This document shows, piece after piece, positions 1 through 5,595 of a DNA stretch of 8,049 nt. The position numbers and the translations under genes are program-made. Source of the stretch: Leptospiraceae bacterium (GTDB lineage Bacteria > Spirochaetota > Leptospiria > Turneriellales > Turneriellaceae); the NCBI GenBank assembly GCA_016788945.1, contig JAEUSA010000462.1, forward strand, positions 1-8,049. The letters run 5' to 3'. The first letter of the stretch is position 1. The number at the start of each line of letters is the position of its first letter. The notes under the pieces are model-generated. The model was not told the origin of the DNA and made no database searches. It worked only from the letters and a program-made list of their open reading frames with translations.

Positions 1-195
1 GCCTCTATTCTCGCCAAAGTGGCGCGTGACCAAATGATTGCGCGCGCCGACAGCCGGTTTCCGGGTTATGGCCTTGCGCAGCACGCGGGCTACGGTACAG
101 AACTGCATAGAGCCGCAATCGTCAAGCTTGGTCTCTCACGCCTGCACCGAAAAAGTTTCTGCCAGAACGTGTTGCAGCAGAATTCTTTAAAGTGA
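1..195 (+). CDS. rnhB: Ribonuclease HII, C-terminal part (5' end outside window)
   Basis: The window opens inside this gene; 64 residues remain before a TGA stop. RNase HII is a cytoplasmic metal-dependent endonuclease that cuts the RNA strand of RNA-DNA hybrids and starts removal of single ribonucleotides misincorporated in DNA. The fragment begins with [10 protein letters not shown], the family's conserved block, whose Asp (fragment residue 10) corresponds to the last of the four catalytic acidic residues. It continues with [14 protein letters not shown] (20-33), a conserved His three residues later (36), and the near-terminal HRKSF (49-53). All are standard RNase HII signatures in the right order. 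The first three acidic residues lie upstream of the window. The tail after HRKSF is short, as usual for the family. The next + strand gene starts 180 bases later, so co-transcription is uncertain. Confidence 0.95.
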   Translation, partial: ASILAKVARDQMIARADSRFPGYGLAQHAGYGTELHRAAIVKLGLSRLHRKSFCQNVLQQNSLK

Positions 196-375
196 GTCGA
201 AAAACCCACCTTCTGCAGGCTTTGGCACGCGCTCTTCGCTGAGAACGCCTCTCAAAGACTCCATTTCACAGGTCAGTTGCCGAGTAGCAGTGCGGGCCGC
301 GTGAAACATTAGTAACAGCTCTCCGTGCGCACGGCGTTCAGATTGTCGCCCCAACTCGAACTTTCCGACTGTCTC

Positions 376-1281
376 ATGGCTTCACAGGGGACGCAAACGT
401 CGGCAGAAAACGGCCCGTTGCAGAAAATACTCATCGCCGGCGGCGGTGCGATGGGGGCCGGCATTGGTTACATCTTTGCGCGTGCTTATCCCAATGCGCA
501 GGTCGATGTAATGGATACCAATGAAAAGGTGCGCATTGCCGCTGCCGACCACTTTGAAAAATGGGCAGCAAAAGATAAAGAGCGCGACGAGAAAGCCGGC
601 AAGATTCCGGTCGACATTACCGGCCGACTCAACATACTCGGCGGGTTCGGTAAGGCGCAGCTGCACTATGATCTGATGATCGAAGCAATTACCGAAAACC
701 TCGAACTGAAGAAGAAGATTTTTAGCGAATTCGATCTGCGCGCGCACGACCATTCACTCTTCGCCAGCAATACCTCATCGCTTTCGATTACGACGTTGTC
801 GACCGCGGTGAATCCCAAACGCCAGGGCCGTGTTATCGGCCTGCATTTTTTTAATCCGCCGCGCATCATGAAACTGCTCGAGATTGTGACCACCGAAGCG
901 ACCGAACCTTCGGCAATCAGTCTCGCGCGCGACGTAGCGGCTAATCTCGACAAGACGCCCGTCATCTGCAAAGACGCGCCGGGTTTTATCACTTCGCGGC
1001 TCGGTATTGTTCTCATCAACGAGGCGATCTTTGCACTGCAAGAGGGGCTGATGTCGGCTGAAGACATTGATACGTCGATGAAACTCGGCTACAACTTTCC
1101 GATGGGGCCGCTGGCGCTCGCCGACTTTATCGGCCTCGACGTCGTCTTCGCGGTCACACAGACACTCTATGACAGCTATCAAGATTCAAAATACCGCCCC
1201 TGCATGCTGCTCAGAAAAAAAGTCGAGGCGGGCCACCTCGGGCAAAAATCGGGTCGCGGTTTCTTTATTTATGACAAATAG
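376..1281 (+). CDS. 3-hydroxyacyl-CoA (3-hydroxybutyryl-CoA) dehydrogenase
   Basis: This 301-residue cytoplasmic enzyme should oxidise (S)-3-hydroxyacyl-CoA to 3-ketoacyl-CoA with NAD+, the third step of beta-oxidation, or run in reverse in butanoate/PHB metabolism. An N-terminal Rossmann fold carries GGGAMGAG (22-29) and an Asp (47) after the second strand, which favours NAD over NADP. ASNTSS (around 130-135) supplies the substrate-binding Ser. HFFNPP gives catalytic His157, with its partner Glu169 twelve residues on. The C-terminal dimerisation domain begins at DAPGFITSR and contains GYNFPMGPL and a terminal GRGFF. The Asn that normally follows PGF is Ser207, a variant I recall from a bacterial subfamily. 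I chose ATG 376 because it gives the usual length of about 280-300 residues. An in-frame GTG at 325 would add 17 residues resembling no part of the fold. Neither start has a clear Shine-Dalgarno. The 180-base spacer upstream holds only a weak bulged hairpin (about 233-258) without a T-run and no convincing promoter. Substrate chain length cannot be read from sequence. Confidence 0.93.
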   Translation: MASQGTQTSAENGPLQKILIAGGGAMGAGIGYIFARAYPNAQVDVMDTNEKVRIAAADHFEKWAAKDKERDEKAGKIPVDITGRLNILGGFGKAQLHYDLMIEAITENLELKKKIFSEFDLRAHDHSLFASNTSSLSITTLSTAVNPKRQGRVIGLHFFNPPRIMKLLEIVTTEATEPSAISLARDVAANLDKTPVICKDAPGFITSRLGIVLINEAIFALQEGLMSAEDIDTSMKLGYNFPMGPLALADFIGLDVVFAVTQTLYDSYQDSKYRPCMLLRKKVEAGHLGQKSGRGFFIYDK

Positions 1282-1753
1282 CGCCAGACTGCTGATAGCG
1301 GATTTTAAAGCGAAGAGCGCGGCAGAGCTCGACAGCATATTTTGTTCCGCCGGGCCCGCGCGGCTGCCGGCAACGGGTAACTATCGGGGAACTTGGCTTG
1401 CGCGCATTGAGAATGCCGGTACCTATAAACCGTTCAATCTTATTTCGCAGTGGCTGATGTTTGAAGTCACACCATTCGGTATCACCTTTTCCGACAGCAA
1501 TAGCGGCATCTGGTATTTTTTTAATCCTGCGCTGGCAGCCGGCAACTTTGTCATGCGCGCTGAAGCATCGCGCTGGCGCAACACACAATGCGTGACGCTA
1601 AACTACGAATCAGCAAACTTGCCCGGGCCTGTGCGCGATATTCTATACGATGAAGTGAAGGTCATTGACGACGAGCATGCCCTCGGCATCGGGGGTTTCA
1701 AAGGGCCTGCGGGCGACGGTGATAATTTCTACTTTTTGCTGACGCGCGAGTAA
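1271..1753 (+). CDS. Conserved-looking hypothetical protein, about 160 residues
   Basis: I do not recognise this protein. It has 160 residues, no signal peptide and no membrane segment, so it is probably cytoplasmic. Its start region has a helical feel (LLIADFKAKSAAELDSIF). It is followed by a Gly- and aromatic-rich, strand-like body: GNYRGTWLARIEN around 37-49, then SQWLMFEVTPFGITFSD, then GIWYFF. It ends in DNFYFLLTRE. The G-x-W motif after a short helix, followed by alternating strands, is reminiscent of small lipocalin-like or GXWXG/DUF4334-type beta-barrels. That is an impression of fold only, held at low confidence. ATG 1271 lies inside the last codons of the dehydrogenase gene (11-base overlap), which suggests translational coupling and a possible acyl-ligand-related role. 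No clear Shine-Dalgarno precedes it. An upstream in-frame ATG at 1169 lies wholly inside the dehydrogenase gene and is unlikely. The stop codon sits in the hairpin at the convergent junction. Confidence 0.75.
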   Translation: MTNSARLLIADFKAKSAAELDSIFCSAGPARLPATGNYRGTWLARIENAGTYKPFNLISQWLMFEVTPFGITFSDSNSGIWYFFNPALAAGNFVMRAEASRWRNTQCVTLNYESANLPGPVRDILYDEVKVIDDEHALGIGGFKGPAGDGDNFYFLLTRE

Positions 1754-1767
1754 ATCTTACCCCGCGC
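1744..1767. terminator. Imperfect hairpin across the convergent gene junction, possible bidirectional terminator
   Basis: GCGCG (1744-1748) pairs with CGCGC (1763-1767), and inside it GTAA (1750-1753) pairs with TTAC (1757-1760) around a 3-base loop. One unpaired A and two unpaired Cs form an internal bulge. It sits between two genes converging with 15 bases between their stops, and it contains the + strand stop codon. Neither side has a run of Ts in the transcript sense, so it is not a textbook intrinsic terminator. It may be a weak or Rho-assisted end, or only a chance fold. Confidence 0.35.
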
Positions 1768-1768
1768 A

Positions 1769-2317
1769 TCAGAAGAAATTCATCAGGTACCAACGACCAT
1801 TGCGCTTGCGTAAAATGAGGTTCGCCATAATGCCCATCGGTGGGCGGTCTTTAAAATCGAGTCGAACCTCGCATTCGCTGTCCGAATAATAGAACAAACC
1901 AAGGCGGATTTCCCCTGCGGAGAGAAAGGTCTTGCGATAACTGCGGATATTGTCCGACGGTGCAGTTTCTTTCCAGTATTTGTCATCCCACAACACTCGG
2001 TAGAGCTGAGATTGCGGTTCGTGCAGAGCCGAGGCCACCTGCGCATAAGAGACAAATGCCTTGGCGTCGATGATCGCGCCTTCACCGGGGTGCACATAAG
2101 TCAGCAAGGCCTCGGGTTTCTTTTCGACAATGGCGGTGATAATGCCTTCTACGGCGCGCAGAATTTCGGGGTTTTCCCGCTGTGCCATGGCCTCGTCACT
2201 CTTGCCGATGAAAAAATATCCCTGTTGAGAAAATGTGGGTGGCTTACCACAGTGCAGAATGAGCGAAAGCACTACAGTCGCGAAGGCTATTTCTGAAATA
2301 CATCGCCTGCCGCTCAT
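1769..2317 (-). CDS. Small putative lipoprotein of unknown function
   Basis: This 182-residue protein starts with a short basic stretch (MSGRR) and a hydrophobic core at about 10-21, leading to LILHC with Cys23. I read this as a lipoprotein signal peptide. His at the -1 position is outside the standard lipobox, although spirochaete lipoboxes are known to be relaxed. The mature part (about 160 residues) shows no membrane segment. It has a helical region around 50-72 (ILRAVEGIITAIVEKKPEAL), then HPGEGAIIDAKAF, and a strand-rich end finishing in NGRWYLMNFF. That helix-then-sheet layout with a final W-Y-L strand loosely recalls NTF2-like/SnoaL folds, which is unproven. It is the last gene of the minus-strand block. 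Its ATG overlaps the TGA of the preceding gene in an ATGA (2314-2317), so translation is probably coupled. I infer an envelope-anchored partner of the upstream proteins. Confidence 0.8.
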   Translation of the reverse strand: MSGRRCISEIAFATVVLSLILHCGKPPTFSQQGYFFIGKSDEAMAQRENPEILRAVEGIITAIVEKKPEALLTYVHPGEGAIIDAKAFVSYAQVASALHEPQSQLYRVLWDDKYWKETAPSDNIRSYRKTFLSAGEIRLGLFYYSDSECEVRLDFKDRPPMGIMANLILRKRNGRWYLMNFF

Positions 2318-3759
2318 GCCTGCACCTGCTCCATGATCGCGCCCAGCGCGTTGGGATGTTTTAACCGGTAACGCGGCGCCTGAATCATGCGGCTGATACC
2401 TGCGCGCGGGGCGAGTTCACGAAATCGGATCAGGCCGTCGGCGCTGACCGCCGAAATACGTACCGAACCTGTTTTGAGGGGGCGCAGTATGCCGGCGGGA
2501 AACACGGCTGCGGCCCGCAATTCACTCGATTGTAAAAGGCTCACCATCTGCACATTGTCTCCGACTTCCATGAGTGTCGTCGCGGCATTCTTGGGCAACT
2601 GCGCCATCGCGCGAAAGACTGATCGCGTGCTGAAAAATGCTGTTCGTGGGTAATAGGCGCGCAGCCGGTTCTGTAGTGTCGTCAGCACCTTTTCGGCGTC
2701 TTTTTCCTCACCGCCCGCATAACGCAAATAAAGATTGATACCGGTGTAACAGGGTAGGTAACCTGCGAGTGTGGTTGATCCGCCCACCGATAGGCGGTCA
2801 GTCGTCGTAATATTGCGCACGAACGTGGTGATCGCATTGAGGCCCGGCTGCTTGTTGATCCAAAAATCGAGCGGCGCGATTGTACCAAACTCGCTGGTTA
2901 GGCACGGGAAATAGTGTTCTTTGCCCTTAGCCAGCAGCACAGTATGCGCGCCCTGTCGATGCGCTGAGAGCGCCGCTGCCTCGGCGGTGAAATTTGCTTC
3001 ACACACCGCAAAGGTAATGTGTGCGTTCTTCGACAGCCATGCGCTGCGGTGTTTACCCGAATATATGACAATGTTATCGAATTCACCGTCGAGAAAACAT
3101 ACAATACGCGAAAGTTCGTTATCGCTGAATGGTCGCAGACTTGACGCCTGCAGGTTCAAATAACTGAGCGCGGCATCCAGTTTGACTATGGCCTTGCCGA
3201 GGTCTGCCTGGAAGGTCGACGGTTTCTGCAGATTTTCGGTAAGAACGGCCGGCTGGTCGGCCAGCGACAACAGGGGAAAAACGAACTGATTTTGCGGATC
3301 GGCGTCGACGAGAACGGTTTTTCCGCCGCGTCCGTTGCGCAGCTGCGCCGAAAGGAAAAACGCGAAATTCGCCGCTTCCATTCCCGGAATGTCCGTGGTT
3401 ACCTGTGCGACGTATGCCGGTTCGTAGTCGCCGATAATTTCGCGTTTATTTTTTGCCGCCGCCGCGAGATAACCTCTGAACAGTGCCCGGTTTTGCAGCA
3501 GAAACTGCGCTAATACGTCGCTTTTTAGATGCTGCGTACCTTCGGCGAACTGCCGGGCGGTATTCCGCGCCGTTTCCACAAACGGCATGGCTCCGCCAAG
3601 GTAGGTAATAACCGGGCCTGTGAAATGTGCCTGCACACTTTCCCCGGGAAGTACCTCTGCCTGCCACGGCAGGGTCTGCAAAGCAGCGATTTCTTCTGTA
3701 TCTGCACTGAGCAGGTATTCGGAGAAATTTTCTTCGGCCTGCGGGCGCGTCGTGGCCAC
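2314..3759 (-). CDS. Large protein with a degenerate MinD/ParA-like NTPase domain
   Basis: This 481-residue protein has no signal peptide or membrane segment. About 110 mostly helical residues come first. Residues 116-280 follow the MinD/ParA layout. A strand and loop occupy the P-loop position (QVTTDIPGMEAANFAFFLS, 119-137). TVLVDADPQN (148-157) matches the characteristic VLLVDADPQ strand. FDNIVIYSG (227-235) matches the second switch region (YDYVIID), and further strands follow (HITFAVCE, HTVLLAKGK). Key residues are absent: no GKGGxGK[ST] P-loop in its proper place, and the Walker B Asp is Tyr233. I therefore call it a probable pseudo-ATPase, perhaps like the atypical TadZ/CpaE group. The last 170 residues (RLSVGGSTTLAGYLPCYTG onward) are unassigned. 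The start is GTG 3759, two bases after the TPR gene's stop, with no clear Shine-Dalgarno. The fold call is by eye from motif order and needs profile confirmation. Confidence 0.7.
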   Translation of the reverse strand: MATTRPQAEENFSEYLLSADTEEIAALQTLPWQAEVLPGESVQAHFTGPVITYLGGAMPFVETARNTARQFAEGTQHLKSDVLAQFLLQNRALFRGYLAAAAKNKREIIGDYEPAYVAQVTTDIPGMEAANFAFFLSAQLRNGRGGKTVLVDADPQNQFVFPLLSLADQPAVLTENLQKPSTFQADLGKAIVKLDAALSYLNLQASSLRPFSDNELSRIVCFLDGEFDNIVIYSGKHRSAWLSKNAHITFAVCEANFTAEAAALSAHRQGAHTVLLAKGKEHYFPCLTSEFGTIAPLDFWINKQPGLNAITTFVRNITTTDRLSVGGSTTLAGYLPCYTGINLYLRYAGGEEKDAEKVLTTLQNRLRAYYPRTAFFSTRSVFRAMAQLPKNAATTLMEVGDNVQMVSLLQSSELRAAAVFPAGILRPLKTGSVRISAVSADGLIRFRELAPRAGISRMIQAPRYRLKHPNALGAIMEQVQA

Positions 3760-3761
3760 GG

Positions 3762-5120
3762 TCAGATTGCGCGTAGCAGTGCTATCAGCTGCTTACGGTC
3801 ATAGAGTTCGATCGGGCGTGATTGAATAAAGGCATGCGCCTGGCTGGAAAATTCAGAAGTGCTGATGCAGGCACCTTTGTTGGCGCCGCGGCTGCGCATC
3901 TCTTCGTGCAGCTGGCGAATAACGCGCTCGGGAACCATCTCTGTCGTGCGCAAAATATAAATAAGGCGATTGGATTTCTTACTGTTGCGGCGGTTGCCTT
4001 CTTCTTCGGTCGCGAGAATATGAACTTCTGAATCATCGACGACGTTGAGATCTACTACCTTAAAGGTCAACGCCTCGACAATTGCGCGCGTCTGCGCCTC
4101 AAATTTTCCCGGCGGAGCGATCATAAAGTCTTTGATCGTATCGTCGGTACGGAATTCTTCGTAAGCCTTGAGCTTTTCGTTCACATCGCGGAATTTCGAA
4201 TTGACATCGATGATTCTTTCCCAGTTGGAAATTGCCGTGTGAAAATCGCGTTTACGTTCGGCGCACGCGGCGATAGCGTAGCGCAGGTTCAGTTCAAGGT
4301 CTGAACCTTTGGGGGCCGTGAGTAGTCCTTTTTCGAGTTCAACCTGTGCGGTGGGTAACTGGCCCTTCTCCATAAGACTGAGCCCCTTCGCAAGCAACGC
4401 ACGCCCTTTCAGGTTCTCATCTTTGCTCGCGAGTTCAAATTCTTTGATCGCCCAATCATAATCTTTCTGGTTCTTGAGGCACATGCCGAGATAGTAATGT
4501 GCACTGTGCAGGTTGCCATTGAGTTTAACCGCTTCAGTTAACGCAAGTTTTGCGTCGTTGAGGTTTCCCATGTTGTATTCGATCGAGCCGATGTGGTGAT
4601 ATGAATCTGCATGGTTAGGCTTCAACTTGGCGGATTGTTTAAAGTAGGGCAGGGCCTTATCGTTGAGACCTGCAGTCTCGAATAGAATGCCGACCTGATA
4701 AAAATTTTCATTGTTGTTTCCGTCGAGGCGGGTGAGAATCAGGTATTCTTTCTTTGCCTCATCGAAATTGCGGTTCTGCATATATATCTTCGCGAGGCGC
4801 GAACGGACGATTGCTTCTTTTACCTGCGGACTCCATTTGCTGATCTTGATGGTCTGGCGGTATTCGGCCGCAGCCGCTTGCAGGTCATTTTGTTTTGCGT
4901 GGGCTTCGCCAAGCAGAAAGTGCAGATAGGGGTCGCGCTCGTTTTCTTCGATCATTTTTGTCAGCTTGCTGATCGCTGGCCCGACATGCCCCTGACGGAT
5001 CATTTCGGCGAGTTCTTCAACCCGTTTGGGGACGAGGTATGTGCGAACGACATAATAGGCAAAGATGCCAATGACCCCGGCTATACCGCCCAGGAGCAGT
5101 ATGCTGATCAGGTCATCCAT
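3762..5120 (-). CDS. Membrane-anchored TPR protein with C-terminal Mrr-like (restriction-endonuclease fold) domain
   Basis: This 452-residue protein has one N-terminal transmembrane helix (about 5-28) followed by PKR. That suggests an inner-membrane anchor with the bulk in the cytoplasm. Residues 34-310 are a run of tetratricopeptide repeats, clearest at YLHFLLGEAHAKQNDLQAAAAEY (64-86, cited by position), ENFYQVGILFETAGLNDKA, ADSYHHIGSIEYNMGNLNDA and HSAHYYLGMCLKNQKDYDWA. TPRs are protein-binding scaffolds. The C-terminus (about 338-452) ends with helices and strands typical of the Mrr catalytic-domain fold: RQLHEEMRSRGANKGACIST, then FSSQAHAFIQSRPIELYD, then a final LIALL helix. The usual D...(Q/E)xK active site is not visible: the QxK strand reads I389-L390-R391, and an acidic stretch (362-374) precedes it. 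Nuclease activity is therefore doubtful. The gene lies 1 base after the coiled-coil gene and 2 bases before the MinD-like gene, implying one operon. Confidence 0.85.
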   Translation of the reverse strand: MDDLISILLLGGIAGVIGIFAYYVVRTYLVPKRVEELAEMIRQGHVGPAISKLTKMIEENERDPYLHFLLGEAHAKQNDLQAAAAEYRQTIKISKWSPQVKEAIVRSRLAKIYMQNRNFDEAKKEYLILTRLDGNNNENFYQVGILFETAGLNDKALPYFKQSAKLKPNHADSYHHIGSIEYNMGNLNDAKLALTEAVKLNGNLHSAHYYLGMCLKNQKDYDWAIKEFELASKDENLKGRALLAKGLSLMEKGQLPTAQVELEKGLLTAPKGSDLELNLRYAIAACAERKRDFHTAISNWERIIDVNSKFRDVNEKLKAYEEFRTDDTIKDFMIAPPGKFEAQTRAIVEALTFKVVDLNVVDDSEVHILATEEEGNRRNSKKSNRLIYILRTTEMVPERVIRQLHEEMRSRGANKGACISTSEFSSQAHAFIQSRPIELYDRKQLIALLRAI

Positions 5121-5121
5121 T

Positions 5122-5505
5122 TCAGTTGTTTAACTTTTCGCCGGCGGCAATGCGCTGTTCTTTCAGGCGTTTGTTCTCGATTTCGAGTTCTTTAATGCGC
5201 GTCATCGCTTCGAGTAATTCATCGCGGCTCATCTGTGATACATTCTCCGACGCTTCCATGGTTTTTTTCGCGCTGATGAGTTCGTCGCGTGTCAGCCCCG
5301 AAAGTTTTTCCGTGGCCTTCTGCTCTTCGCGTATCTGCAGCAATTCAATGCGGCTGTACTCGGCGATGCGCTCATACATCGCGACCATCTGTTCTAATTG
5401 GCTGATTTCTTCGTCGTTCAGCCTTACCACGGTCTCATAACCGCGTAGGGTCTGTCGAAGCGACGCATTTTCGCGTCTGAGAGCTTCCAGTTCGCCGGAG
5501 TCCAT
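5122..5505 (-). CDS. Small coiled-coil protein with 21-residue repeats
   Basis: This 127-residue, highly charged, Glu/Lys/Arg/Leu-rich protein has no signal peptide, no membrane segment and almost no Pro, Cys or Trp. It is predicted as an almost continuous alpha-helical coiled coil from ELEALRRENASL near the N-terminus to ELEIENKRLKEQ near the C-terminus. Residues 28-111 form four tandem repeats of 21 residues (three heptads). Such proteins act as oligomerisation rods or adaptors; no enzymatic role is suggested. I chose ATG 5505 over the TTG two codons upstream (5511). A GAG within ACGAGAC lies at normal Shine-Dalgarno spacing from the ATG but too close to the TTG. It is the first gene of the four-gene block, with 1 base between its stop and the TPR gene's ATG. 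I infer that it binds the TPR protein, because the two are coupled and TPRs bind helical partners. Confidence 0.8.
   Translation of the reverse strand: MDSGELEALRRENASLRQTLRGYETVVRLNDEEISQLEQMVAMYERIAEYSRIELLQIREEQKATEKLSGLTRDELISAKKTMEASENVSQMSRDELLEAMTRIKELEIENKRLKEQRIAAGEKLNN
5173..5424 (-). repeat. Four tandem 21-residue (63-base) coding repeats in the coiled-coil protein
   Basis: Residues 28-48, 49-69, 70-90 and 91-111 align without gaps. Repeats 2-4 share the core [YLM]-[ST]-R-x-E-L-[LI] at repeat positions 2-8: YSRIELL, LTRDELI and MSRDELL. Glu at positions 6 and 18 is kept in all four. The first repeat (LNDEEIS core) is the most diverged. The repeat is visible at protein level; I did not see strong nucleotide identity between copies, so it is old or held by selection rather than a recent duplication. 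Confidence 0.75.
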
Positions 5506-5595
5506 TCCCAAGTCTCGTAAGAGTAAACCCCATTGCTACGTCAAGTTTATTGCGCGCGTCCTGCGGATTTAGCCCGAAAAAATACCGACATACTA
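5506..5595 (-). promoter_or_regulatory. Only sizeable gap in the minus-strand run; possible promoter of the coiled-coil/TPR operon
   Basis: Every other junction in the minus-strand run is 1-3 bases or an overlap, so this 90-base gap is the natural place for a separate promoter. On the minus strand it contains TTGACG (5539-5544), a five-of-six match to the sigma-70 -35 box. At 16-18 bases spacing the best -10 candidates (TCTTAC, TTACGA) are poor, so the promoter is a weak guess. No terminator hairpin for the upstream glycosyltransferase gene is visible, so readthrough from metX-metW remains possible. Confidence 0.2.

Noticed and set aside
233..258. Bulged hairpin in the spacer downstream of rnhB as a terminator
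   Set aside because: Only 4+5 base pairs with a 3-base bulge and no following T-run; indistinguishable from chance.
187..309. Short - strand frame (25 codons from ATG 264, or 40 from ATG 309) in the spacer after rnhB
   Set aside because: There is no Shine-Dalgarno, it overlaps the end of rnhB, and I recognise no family, so it is not annotated.
325..375. GTG start at 325 for the dehydrogenase
   Set aside because: It would add 17 residues before the Rossmann fold beyond the usual family length and has no ribosome binding site. ATG 376 fits better, though the choice is not certain.
775..1182. A 135-codon open frame on the - strand, with companions at 382-753 and 666-1067
   Set aside because: All are antisense to the 3-hydroxyacyl-CoA dehydrogenase gene, whose motifs run continuously in the + frame.
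3316..3333. GRGGKT (residues 143-148) in the MinD-like protein as a Walker A motif
   Set aside because: It resembles part of a P-loop, but it directly precedes the VLVDAD strand, whereas the real P-loop must precede the helix before that strand. It is more likely a turn.
5506..5511. TTG start at 5511 for the coiled-coil protein
   Set aside because: The Shine-Dalgarno-like GAG is too close to the TTG but correctly spaced for ATG 5505.
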